A stretch of 64,000 bases of DNA, taken from the NCBI GenBank assembly GCA_026399875.1, contig JAPLQF010000014.1, positions 32,085 through 96,084 of the forward strand, given 5' to 3'. Shown piece after piece: positions 26,523-33,788 of the stretch. The notes below the pieces were generated by a model. It searched no databases. It was not told the origin of the DNA and worked only from the letters and a program-made list of their open reading frames with translations. The first letter of the stretch is position 1. Each line of letters starts with the position of its first letter. This DNA is from Burkholderiales bacterium (GTDB lineage Bacteria > Pseudomonadota > Gammaproteobacteria > Burkholderiales > Burkholderiaceae_E). The translations under genes were made by a program, and so were the position numbers.

Positions 26523-27374
26523 TCAGGCCGGCGGGCTGTGCGGCCCGGTGCCCAGAGTGGTGTCTGCGCGGCGCGATCGGCGCAGCGGATAGACGAACTG
26601 GGTGAGCCATGATTCGGGCCCGTGCCGCAGGTCGTCCTCCAGGCCGAAGGCCGGCGGATAACGGCGAGTGATGCGCGCGGTGCCGAAGAGCATGTCCCAG
26701 ATGAAGAGCAGGTTGCCGTAGTTGCCGGCGTAGTGGCCGATGCCGTCGTCCTGCCTCAGTGCATGGTGGGCAAAGTGGGTGGCCGGCGTCGAGATGGTGC
26801 GCTCGAGCACCCAGGCCAGCGGGCTGAGCCAGGGAGTGCGGTAGAGCCATTGATCCCAGCGGATGGCCGAATGTGCGCCGATGATGACCGTGACCTTCAC
26901 GATGCTGTAGACCACATAGACCCAGCCGAACCCCAGAAAAAGCAGGGCGCCCGACAGCCAGATGCCGGGCATCAGTGCGTAGTAGAAGGCATTGTTGCGA
27001 TAGACCAGCCGCACGCTCATATAGCCTGCTGAATGATGCGCGCGATGCAGTGGCCACATCACCGAGGTGTGGCTCAGCCGATGCCACCAGTACTGCGTCA
27101 GGTCGTCGGCCAGCAGCAGTACCAGCAGCATCTGCCACCAGGGCCAGTCGGCGAGCGCGTTGCGCTGCGACGGCATCAGCCAGTCACACAATGCGCCGGA
27201 CGTGCTCAGCACGCCCACCGAGATCAGCGGAAACATCAGCGTCACTGCGATCTCCAGGCGCACGTCTTCGCGGGTGGATTCGCGCGCCAGGAATCGGCCC
27301 TGCAGCATCTCGGCCAGCGCGAACGCTGCCCAGACCGAGCCGATTACTGTGATCTGGAGAGTTTGTGGGGCCAT
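26523..27374 (-). CDS. Fatty acid hydroxylase / sterol desaturase family membrane enzyme
   Basis: The 283-residue membrane protein has the three histidine clusters of the family: HRLSH and HRAHH near residues 97–112, and HFAHH near residue 200. They hold a diiron centre that hydroxylates or desaturates a lipid. About five hydrophobic segments surround them. It is the last gene of a minus-strand operon with an SDR and two DUF1214/DUF1254-type proteins. The lipid substrate is unknown. Confidence 0.88.
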   Translation of the reverse strand: MAPQTLQITVIGSVWAAFALAEMLQGRFLARESTREDVRLEIAVTLMFPLISVGVLSTSGALCDWLMPSQRNALADWPWWQMLLVLLLADDLTQYWWHRLSHTSVMWPLHRAHHSAGYMSVRLVYRNNAFYYALMPGIWLSGALLFLGFGWVYVVYSIVKVTVIIGAHSAIRWDQWLYRTPWLSPLAWVLERTISTPATHFAHHALRQDDGIGHYAGNYGNLLFIWDMLFGTARITRRYPPAFGLEDDLRHGPESWLTQFVYPLRRSRRADTTLGTGPHSPPA

Positions 27375-27397
27375 GGTGTCTGGTCTGTGTGGGGAGC

Positions 27398-27973
27398 TCA
27401 GCTCAGGGCTTCGCAGCTGAGCGTGCCGCGTGCCGCCTCGACGACTGATTTCTCGGCGGCATAGTCGGCCACCAGCACGCGCATCAGCAGAAGGCCGCGT
27501 GCCGAGGGCGCATCAATCACGCTCGCGCCAGCCGGCAGCACAGGTGCTTGCGCATAGGCTTTCGGGCCGATCAGCACGATGTCGATCGGTTTGCCGGCCG
27601 CTTCGCGGTCATTGATCACGAAGAAGTTGTCAGAGTTGTCGGCATAGAGCGCAATCGACCAGTAGCGGGGTGACTTGGGGTCGGCCCGGATGCGCAGTGG
27701 CCTTGTGCCGACATCGAAGGCGCAGGTGGCATAGAGCAGATCGGGGCTGGGCATGACGATGCGACGCGCCGAGGCGTCGGTCATTGGCGGCAGGAAAACC
27801 CCGGTTGTCTTTTCGGGCTGCGCGGCAGACAGCACGCGCCCCATGATCACCCGAGGCACCGCCCACACCGCGAGCAGATGTACCGCGGCTGCCAGGGCCA
27901 GCGTCGCGCCGATCCGCCATGCCCACAGGCGCCTGCGGCTGCTCACGAGTGCCGTGGATTGCGCCTGCGTCAT
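27398..27973 (-). CDS. DUF1254-type membrane-anchored protein
   Basis: A 191-residue protein with one N-terminal transmembrane helix (about residues 19–40) and an exported domain. The PSPDLLYATCAFDVGTRPLRI and SPRYWSIALYADNSDNFFVIND segments match the N-terminal half of the DUF1254/DUF1214 protein family, here encoded as a separate protein. Its start overlaps the stop of the DUF1214 gene by four bases. Function unknown. Confidence 0.72.
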   Translation of the reverse strand: MTQAQSTALVSSRRRLWAWRIGATLALAAAVHLLAVWAVPRVIMGRVLSAAQPEKTTGVFLPPMTDASARRIVMPSPDLLYATCAFDVGTRPLRIRADPKSPRYWSIALYADNSDNFFVINDREAAGKPIDIVLIGPKAYAQAPVLPAGASVIDAPSARGLLLMRVLVADYAAEKSVVEAARGTLSCEALS

Positions 27974-28590
27974 GCGCAGCCCGCCAGTTGCTCGATGCGC
28001 GGTGCCTCAAGCGACGCCGGAGATGCCTGCAGTGCGCCGTCGGGGTTATAGACCCGCAGCGTGAACATCAGGCCACGGTCGCCGGGCGTGGGCAACCAGG
28101 GCAAGCCTGGCAGGCCAGGGTCGGAGGGGCCGCTGATCAGCGCAAACGCGCCCTTATCATCGATGGCTGCGTTCAGACCATTGACGCTGTAGCGACGCTG
28201 CTCATTGGGAAACAGGAAGTAGTCCTCGGCATATGCGGTGAGGCTCCACCAGCGGGCCTTGGGCGGCAGCCCGCTCACCCGGTAGCTGCAGCGCGAGCGC
28301 AGGGGCTGGCCATCCGAGTCGGTGGCGGCGACGTAATACATGGTCTCGGCGCGATTCAGCGCAAGCAGCCCGCCGACCGCCACACGCGCCCGGGTATAGA
28401 GGTCGGCATCAGCACTGCCTGCCAGCAGATTGGCCTGCCAGGGCCCGATGCGCGCACCGAAGGCATCGCTGCGCTTGAGCGCCAGCCAGGCGCTGCCCAG
28501 GCCGAGCACCGTCGCCAGCAGCACCAGCCCGATCAGCCCGAGCAGCGTCGACCAGCCGATGCGACGCGGCGAGGCGGCCTTGGCGGTCAT
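27970..28590 (-). CDS. DUF1214-type membrane-anchored protein
   Basis: A 206-residue protein with an N-terminal membrane helix (about residues 13–36) and an exported DUF1214-like domain. ARWWSLTAYAEDYFLFPNEQRRYSVN and the end segment LMFTLRVYNPDGAL are recognisable. It appears to supply the complementary half of a DUF1254–DUF1214 protein, which in many bacteria is one polypeptide. It is coupled to the next gene and follows an SDR by 27 bp. Confidence 0.75.
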   Translation of the reverse strand: MTAKAASPRRIGWSTLLGLIGLVLLATVLGLGSAWLALKRSDAFGARIGPWQANLLAGSADADLYTRARVAVGGLLALNRAETMYYVAATDSDGQPLRSRCSYRVSGLPPKARWWSLTAYAEDYFLFPNEQRRYSVNGLNAAIDDKGAFALISGPSDPGLPGLPWLPTPGDRGLMFTLRVYNPDGALQASPASLEAPRIEQLAGCA

Positions 28591-28617
28591 GCGCGGACCC
28601 TCGTGGTCTTCATCGGT

Positions 28618-29481
28618 TCACTCGCCTGACGCGGGTCGCTGCGCCACCGCCCGCCGCCGCGCAATCTGTCGCCGGGCCAGCGTGGCCAGCCAGGCCGAGG
28701 CCCGTGTGGGAACCAGTCTGAAAAGCAGATCGCCGATGCGTGCGTCGGCACCGATCAGCACCCGCGTCTTGCCGGCTTGCAGTGCCTTGACGATGACCGC
28801 GGCCGCCTGCGGCGCGCTGGTGCGGGCCATCTTGTCGAACTGCGCATGCAGGGCCTTCGGCGACGTGGCCATGCTCGAGTAGTCGCCCAGACGCGACTGC
28901 ACCGCGATCCGGGTCTTGATGCCGCCCGGATGCACGCACAGCACATTGACGCGGCTGTCGCGAATCTCCTCGCGCAGCGCGTCTGAAAACGCCCGCACCG
29001 CCGCCTTGCTGGCGTTGTACATCGACTGGGTCGGCACCGAGATCATCGCGAAGATGCTCGACAGATTCACGATCGTGCTGCCCGGGCGCGCCTGCAGCAG
29101 CGGCAAAAAAATCCGGCTGCCATTGACGACGCCCCAGAAATTGATGTCGATCAGCCAGTGCGCGTCAGCCGGATCAAGGCTGCTGACCGGCGAGACCAGC
29201 CCGACGCCGGCATTGTTGACCAGCACGTCGACGCCTTCGAAGGCCTGCCGGGCCCGCTCGGCAAGCGCCTCGAGATCGGCGATTTTGGCCACATCGCAGA
29301 CCTGGGTCAGGCAGATCACCCCGCGAGCCCGCAGGGGTTCGGCGACCGTCTCCAGGCGTGCGAAGTCGATGTCGCAAATCAGCAGTCGGGCACCCTGGGC
29401 CGCCATCGCGTTGGCCAGTGCCTCGCCGATGCCGGATGCGGCACCGGTGATGACGACGGCTTTGCCTTCAAACGAGGTCAT
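28618..29481 (-). CDS. Short-chain dehydrogenase/reductase (classical SDR)
   Basis: The 287-residue enzyme has the cofactor motif TGAASGIG near residue 12, NNAG near residue 87, the catalytic serine in NLSSIF and YNASK as the active-site Tyr-x-x-x-Lys. The Asp after the second strand (CDID) suggests NAD preference. The frame is open to 29556, but the family start is at 29481. It leads the operon that ends with the fatty acid hydroxylase, so it may oxidise the hydroxylated lipid product or reduce its precursor. Confidence 0.88.
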   Translation of the reverse strand: MTSFEGKAVVITGAASGIGEALANAMAAQGARLLICDIDFARLETVAEPLRARGVICLTQVCDVAKIADLEALAERARQAFEGVDVLVNNAGVGLVSPVSSLDPADAHWLIDINFWGVVNGSRIFLPLLQARPGSTIVNLSSIFAMISVPTQSMYNASKAAVRAFSDALREEIRDSRVNVLCVHPGGIKTRIAVQSRLGDYSSMATSPKALHAQFDKMARTSAPQAAAVIVKALQAGKTRVLIGADARIGDLLFRLVPTRASAWLATLARRQIARRRAVAQRPASGE

Positions 29482-29550
29482 GGGGCGGTCTGCGCAGGGG
29501 AGTGGCTCTTGAGGCGTCGGGAGGGGCTTCGCCGAGGTCCTTCGCACTAT

Positions 29551-29560
29551 ACACAAGTGT
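29551..29560. promoter_or_regulatory. ACAC-N2-GTGT inverted repeat in front of the SDR operon
   Basis: The inverted repeat lies directly beside a minus-strand TATAGT (-10-like, 29551–29546). Its ACAC and GTGT half-sites also occur, with a six-base spacer, in front of pufC on the other side of the 226-bp divergent region. Confidence 0.35.
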
Positions 29561-29636
29561 CTGTTTGGTCTGCGCGATGAGCGGCATGGCGCGACTGCAT
29601 CGCATCATGCCGCCGCGGCAATCGGCGAGGCCTGAA

Positions 29637-29654
29637 TGTCTATTTACTTTGACA
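29637..29654. promoter_or_regulatory. TGT-N12-ACA match, PpsR/CrtJ-like site upstream of pufC
   Basis: TGT at 29637–29639 and ACA at 29652–29654 are separated by exactly 12 bases, the recognition pattern of the photosynthesis regulator PpsR/CrtJ. It lies 54–71 bp upstream of the pufC start and overlaps the -35-like TTGACA. The motif is short, so a chance match is possible. Confidence 0.35.
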
Positions 29655-29668
29655 CAATTAAGTGTCAA
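29649..29668. promoter_or_regulatory. 7-bp inverted repeat overlapping the pufC -35 box
   Basis: TTGACAC, a six-base AT spacer and GTGTCAA form a symmetric site. Its left arm contains a consensus -35 box, TTGACA (29649–29654). TACACA at 29671–29676 is a weak -10 candidate at 16 bp spacing. A dimeric repressor bound here would block the promoter. Confidence 0.5.
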
Positions 29669-29707
29669 TTTACACAATCGCTACATCGAATCGTTGAGAC
29701 GCCCGCC

Positions 29708-30748
29708 ATGATGCGAATGATGATTGAGGTCGTGCTGAAAGCCGGCCTGCTTGTGTCTGGCCTGATGCTTGCAGGCTGCGAGCGCCCCCCGATCGAGTCT
29801 GTCCAGACCGGCTACCGGGGTACCGGGATGCAGCAGATCTACAACCCGCGCACGCTCGCCGAGCAGGCCGGCCTGAATGCGATACCGGCGATTGACGCGC
29901 CGGCGCGCGTGCGGCCGGGTGGCCCTACCGCAGGCGACGTCTACCAGAACGTGAAGGTCCTCAACGGATTGAGCCTGGCCGAGTTCGGCCGGACGATGAA
30001 TGCGATGACCAACTGGGTGTCGCCGGTCCAGAGTTGCCTCTACTGTCATATCGAGGGCAATTTCGCCGACGACAGCAAATACACCAAGGTGGTCGCGCGA
30101 CGAATGATCCAGATGACCCAGCATCTGAACTCCGAGTGGAAATCTCATGTCGGTGCCACGGGCGTGACCTGCTACACCTGCCATCGCGGCAATCCTCTGC
30201 CCCAGCCGGTCTGGTTTCGCCAGCCTCCCGACACCCGGCATCCGGTGCTCGGCGATCTCGCCGGTCAGAATACTCCGGCCAGGTCAGTCGGACTGAGCTC
30301 CCTGCCCAACGACCCGTTCTCGCACTATCTGCTGTCGGAGAAGGATGCCGCCACGATCCGCGTGGCCGGCGACACCGCGCTGCGGACCGACAACAACAAG
30401 TCGACCAAGCAGGCCGAATTCACCTACGGGCTGATGATGCACATGTCGAATTCGCTCGGCGTGAACTGCACCTATTGCCACAACACCCGTGCCTTCGCGA
30501 GCTGGGAAGAAAGCCGCCCGCAGCGGGCCACCGCCTGGTATGGCATCCGCATGGTCCGCGATCTCAACAGCCAGTATCTCGAGCCGCTGTCCGCCACGTT
30601 TCCGGAATTGCCCACCGGCCGCCTCGGTCCGCTGCACGATGCCGCCAAAGTCAATTGCGGCACCTGCCACAAGGGCGCGTTCAAGCCTCTGAACGGCGCC
30701 GCGATGGCCCAGCACTACCCTGCCTTGCTCGGAGCAGTCAGTCCCTGA
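29708..30748 (+). CDS. pufC: Photosynthetic reaction centre tetraheme cytochrome c subunit
   Basis: The 346-residue protein is a lipoprotein precursor (LAGC, lipidated Cys24). It then has the family hallmark YRGTGMQQIYNPR at about residues 36–48. Four haem-binding CxxCH motifs follow: CLYCH 110–114, CYTCH 155–159, CTYCH 254–258 and CGTCH 317–321. Met residues in the helices before several of them could be axial ligands. PufC re-reduces the photo-oxidised bacteriochlorophyll special pair, taking electrons from HiPIP or a soluble cytochrome c. Here it stands alone, without pufBALM, but converges on a HiPIP gene. The ATG at 29708 is the start that gives a proper lipoprotein signal. Confidence 0.93.
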   Translation: MMRMMIEVVLKAGLLVSGLMLAGCERPPIESVQTGYRGTGMQQIYNPRTLAEQAGLNAIPAIDAPARVRPGGPTAGDVYQNVKVLNGLSLAEFGRTMNAMTNWVSPVQSCLYCHIEGNFADDSKYTKVVARRMIQMTQHLNSEWKSHVGATGVTCYTCHRGNPLPQPVWFRQPPDTRHPVLGDLAGQNTPARSVGLSSLPNDPFSHYLLSEKDAATIRVAGDTALRTDNNKSTKQAEFTYGLMMHMSNSLGVNCTYCHNTRAFASWEESRPQRATAWYGIRMVRDLNSQYLEPLSATFPELPTGRLGPLHDAAKVNCGTCHKGAFKPLNGAAMAQHYPALLGAVSP

Positions 30749-30779
30749 CGTTCAGCTCCTGAGGTTCAGCCCCTGATTT

Positions 30780-31097
30780 TCAGCCCTTGAGCTTGACGAA
30801 GGAGCTGCACCAGCCGGCATTCGCGACCAGCTTGTTGACCATCAGGTCGCATTCAGCCCAGGCGTCGCTCGGTTTGCCGAGCCACGCCATGCAGCCGCTG
30901 CATTTCTCGCCTGCCGAGTGTTTGGGGAAGCGCTTCTTGTCGACCTGATTCGAGTCGTTGCGATAGCCGAGTGAGGCGGCCTTCGGGTCTGCCTCGTCGA
31001 CTTTCGTCGGGGCGGCCAGCGCCAGGCCAGGGCCGGTGAGTGTGGCGCCTGCGGCCACGGCGTGAAGCATGAAGGTGCGTCGCTTGATCTGATTCAT
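30780..31097 (-). CDS. High-potential iron–sulfur protein (HiPIP)
   Basis: The 105-residue precursor has a twin-arginine signal (KRRTFML, then a hydrophobic stretch ending at ALAA). Four cysteines, C66, C69, C83 and C97, bind the 4Fe–4S cluster, with C-X2-C-X13-C-X13-C spacing. Tat export fits a cofactor loaded in the cytoplasm. HiPIP is the known periplasmic electron donor to PufC in several purple bacteria, and this gene faces pufC across 31 bp. A GGAG site seven bases before the ATG supports this start over one at 31115. Confidence 0.93.
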   Translation of the reverse strand: MNQIKRRTFMLHAVAAGATLTGPGLALAAPTKVDEADPKAASLGYRNDSNQVDKKRFPKHSAGEKCSGCMAWLGKPSDAWAECDLMVNKLVANAGWCSSFVKLKG

Positions 31098-31123
31098 TGT
31101 TCGACTCCGTTGCAAGAGAGAGC

Positions 31124-31161
31124 GGTGAAGGGGACAGGTGAAGGGGACAGGTGAAGGGGAC
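31124..31161. repeat. 13-bp tandem repeat (three copies) upstream of HiPIP
   Basis: A ggtgaaggggaca unit occurs twice in full and a third time with a changed last base. The array fills most of the 80-bp gap between the chemoreceptor stop and the HiPIP start. Confidence 0.85.
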
Positions 31162-31177
31162 GCCGTCGGGCGCGACC

Positions 31178-32818
31178 TCAGTGATGGGCTTCGAGCTTGA
31201 AGATGCTGACCGCAGCCAGCAGTCGCGCGGCCTGATCCTTCAGGCTTTCTGCGGCGGCTGCCGACTCCTCCACCAGCGCGACGTTCTGCTGGGTCATGCG
31301 ATCGAGGTCCGAGACCGCGTCACCCACCTGATTGATCCCGCTGGACTGCTCCTGCGTGGCGGTGCTGATCTCGCCGATCAGGACCGCGACCTGACGTACC
31401 TGGGTGACCACATCGGTCATCGTGATACCGGCATCGCTCACCAGTTTTGATCCCTGCTCGACGCTGGCCGAGCTTGCGCCGATCAGGGTCTTGATCTCCT
31501 GGGCCGCCGAGGCGCTTCGCTGCGCGAGGTTGCGCACTTCGCTGGCCACAACCGCGAAGCCGCGGCCCTGTTCGCCGGCGCGTGCAGCCTCGACCGCCGC
31601 ATTCAGCGCGAGGATGTTGGTCTGGAAGGCGATGCCGTCGATGACGCCGATGATGTCCGCGATTCGCCGGCTCGACTCGGTGATCTGTGTCATGGTCTTG
31701 ACGATCTGTTCGACCGCCGCGCCGCCGCGTGCGGCCGCCTCGCTCGCGCTGCTCGCCATGTCGCTTGCCTGGCGCGACGACTCGGCGTTGTTCAGCGCGG
31801 TCGAGCGTATTTCGTCCATCGATGCCGCGGTTTCCTGCAGATTGCAGGCCTGCTGCTCGGTGCGCCGGCTCAGGTCGTTATTGCCGCTCGCGATCTCGGA
31901 CGTGCCGGTGGCGATATGTTCGCTGCCCTGACGCACCTGGCTCACCACTTCCTTCAGATGCTGGTTCATCTGGCCCAGGGCCTCGAGCAGCTGACCGCTT
32001 TCGTCCTTGTGATGGGTCGGGATGGCGGCGCTCAGGTCGCCCCGTGCGGCGGTTCGCGCGAGCGTCACGGCTTCGCCGATCGGGCCGGTGATTGATCGGG
32101 TGACAAACCAGGCGAGGAACATGCCGACCGCCAATGCGCCCGCCACGAAAATCATGAGCATCAGTCGCGCGGTCCTGTAGGCCGCCGCCGCGTCTTCGGT
32201 GTACTCGTCGCTGGTCTTGGCCTGCAGGCCTGAGAGCGTCTGCAGCACCGTGATCCAGCGCGTCTGGCGCGGATGCACTTTCTCCATCAGAAAGCTCGCC
32301 GCCTCCTCGATCTGCCCGGACAGGCCCAGATCGATCGCCTGCGACATCAGCGCTACAGTCACCTTCTCGCTGCGTTTGATCGCCTCGAAAAGCGCCTTTT
32401 CGGCCTCGGAGGCGTCATAGCGGTTGATGAGCGCCTGCAGGTCTGACTCGGCCTTCGCATAGGCCTTGCCGGCCTCCTCGATCGCCTGGAGTTCCTGCTG
32501 CTTGAGGTCCTTGTCCGATCGCAGGGTCAGGTTGCGGATGGCGATGGCGCGCTGGCTGACCGAGTCGATCATCAGGTTGACCGCGGCAATCTGCTGGTTG
32601 TTGCCGCCGGTGATGTGGGCCATCCGCTCGTTCATGTTGGCCATATGCAGGATCGCGAACAGCGCCATCGTGGCCATGACGATGAAGACGCCGCCGAAAG
32701 CCAGCATCAATCGGGTGCCAATGCGCAGGTCGAGCAACCGGCCCAGCAGTCTGTGGTGGAGCGGCATGGGGTGTCCGATCTCTGAATGAATATGTCTTAA
32801 TTGTGAACTTTGGGTCAT
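31178..32818 (-). CDS. Methyl-accepting chemotaxis protein
   Basis: The 546-residue receptor has a first transmembrane helix at about residues 38–60, a periplasmic four-helix sensor, a second helix near residue 220 ([20 protein letters not shown]), a HAMP linker and a cytoplasmic signalling coiled coil. The hairpin tip contains [21 protein letters not shown], which contacts CheA and CheW. The start at 32818 has an AAGG site; MPLHHR at 32767 is an alternative. The stimulus is unknown. Its closeness to HiPIP and pufC could mean energy or redox taxis, but that is speculation. Confidence 0.93.
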   Translation of the reverse strand: MTQSSQLRHIHSEIGHPMPLHHRLLGRLLDLRIGTRLMLAFGGVFIVMATMALFAILHMANMNERMAHITGGNNQQIAAVNLMIDSVSQRAIAIRNLTLRSDKDLKQQELQAIEEAGKAYAKAESDLQALINRYDASEAEKALFEAIKRSEKVTVALMSQAIDLGLSGQIEEAASFLMEKVHPRQTRWITVLQTLSGLQAKTSDEYTEDAAAAYRTARLMLMIFVAGALAVGMFLAWFVTRSITGPIGEAVTLARTAARGDLSAAIPTHHKDESGQLLEALGQMNQHLKEVVSQVRQGSEHIATGTSEIASGNNDLSRRTEQQACNLQETAASMDEIRSTALNNAESSRQASDMASSASEAAARGGAAVEQIVKTMTQITESSRRIADIIGVIDGIAFQTNILALNAAVEAARAGEQGRGFAVVASEVRNLAQRSASAAQEIKTLIGASSASVEQGSKLVSDAGITMTDVVTQVRQVAVLIGEISTATQEQSSGINQVGDAVSDLDRMTQQNVALVEESAAAAESLKDQAARLLAAVSIFKLEAHH

Positions 32819-32971
32819 GAAGTAAACCTTGAATCAGAGGCGATCGGTCAGTGCAATTCAGGCCTTCGAGCGGTCTGTGCTCGCGGACAGTCGGCCAAGC
32901 CTGGGCGCGCAGGCGTGCGGTGCAGCGCGGATGAAGCCGGCGCGACGACGGCCAGGCGATGCATCGCAGGC

Positions 32972-32994
32972 GGGTTGACAAGTGGGTTGACAAG
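32972..32994 (+). repeat. 12-bp duplication carrying two TTGACA boxes
   Basis: A gggttgacaagt unit occurs twice in tandem (the second copy lacks the last base), placing consensus -35 hexamers at 32975–32980 and 32987–32992 upstream of the TetR-family gene. Confidence 0.75.
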
Positions 32995-33015
32995 CGGCGT
33001 GATTCGATAAATAGT
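32987..33015 (+). promoter_or_regulatory. Predicted promoter of the TetR-family gene
   Basis: The second TTGACA is followed after 17 bp by AATAGT (33010–33015), a four-of-six match to the -10 consensus. The regulator palindrome begins at the last base of this -10. Confidence 0.5.
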
Positions 33016-33028
33016 ACGAACGTTCGTA
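33015..33028. promoter_or_regulatory. 14-bp perfect palindrome, TetR-type operator
   Basis: TACGAACGTTCGTA is a perfect palindrome of the form commonly bound by TetR-family repressors. It sits 35–48 bp upstream of the regulator start and covers the transcription start region, consistent with autorepression. Confidence 0.7.
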
Positions 33029-33062
33029 TATTTTTTAACCCCTCCTGCGGCACAACCGACCC

Positions 33063-33707
33063 ATGCGCAAAGGTGAACAGACCCGTTCGGCGATCGTCGC
33101 AGCTGCCTGCGAGCTGGCCGCGCGCGCCGGTCTCGAGGGCCTGACCATCGGTGCGCTCGCCGAGCGCATGCAGATGAGCAAGAGTGGGGTCTTTGCGCAC
33201 TTCGGTTCGCGCGAAGACCTGCAGATCGCCGTGCTCAAGGCCTATGAGCAGCACTTTGTCGAAGAGGTACTGGTGCCGGGCCTGAGCGCGCCGCGCGGCC
33301 TGCCGCGCCTGCGCGCCATCTTTGCGCTGTGGTTAGACCGCACGGCAGTGGATGCGGCCAGTGCCTGCATCTGGATTTCGGGTGCCAGCGAATACGACGA
33401 TCGGCCGGGTCCGGTGCGAGAAGAACTGGTCCGCATGGTGCTGTCCTGGCAGCGCGAACTGATGCGCGCCATCCAGCAGTCGATCGAAACCGGCGAGTTG
33501 CGTACCGACGCCGATCCGGGCGATCTGGTCTTCGATCTCTATGGCGTCATCCTGATCCTGCATCATGACGCCCGACTGATGGGACGCGCCGATTCGGTGA
33601 CCCGCGCACGCCGGGCCTTCGATCGCCTGATTGCCGCTTACCTGGTCACGCCGGCCGCGGCGACCCGGTCGGCAGGCACCCGCCAGGCTTCGCCACTGCC
33701 GCATTGA
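33063..33707 (+). CDS. TetR/AcrR-family transcriptional regulator
   Basis: The 214-residue protein has an N-terminal TetR helix-turn-helix at about residues 8–54 (GLEGLTIGALAERMQMSKSGVFAHFGSREDLQ) and a larger ligand-binding helical domain. The position directly before a beta-oxidation operon and the acyl-CoA theme of the region suggest that it senses an acyl-CoA or fatty acid and represses that operon. The operator upstream of its own gene supports autoregulation. Confidence 0.9.
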   Translation: MRKGEQTRSAIVAAACELAARAGLEGLTIGALAERMQMSKSGVFAHFGSREDLQIAVLKAYEQHFVEEVLVPGLSAPRGLPRLRAIFALWLDRTAVDAASACIWISGASEYDDRPGPVREELVRMVLSWQRELMRAIQQSIETGELRTDADPGDLVFDLYGVILILHHDARLMGRADSVTRARRAFDRLIAAYLVTPAAATRSAGTRQASPLPH

Positions 33708-33749
33708 CGCCGTACCCGATTCGCTGATTTTTTCCGACTGACACCAGTT

Positions 33750-33759
33750 CAAACGTTTG
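33750..33759. promoter_or_regulatory. 10-bp palindrome upstream of the beta-oxidation operon
   Basis: CAAACGTTTG lies 30–39 bp upstream of the acyl-CoA dehydrogenase start and shares the AACGTT core of the TetR operator at 33015. It may be a weaker site for the same regulator. Confidence 0.35.
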
Positions 33760-33788
33760 CACCGACCACCCCCTCAGGAAAACCCGCC

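Noticed and set aside
29649..29668. FNR/CRP-type site upstream of pufC
   Set aside because: FNR sites need TTGAT-N4-ATCAA. Here the TTGAC and GTCAA arms are 10 bases apart, so the spacing does not fit.
30749..30779. Terminator between convergent pufC and HiPIP
   Set aside because: The 31-bp gap contains degenerate ttcagc(c/t)cctga repeats but no stem-loop with a T-run.
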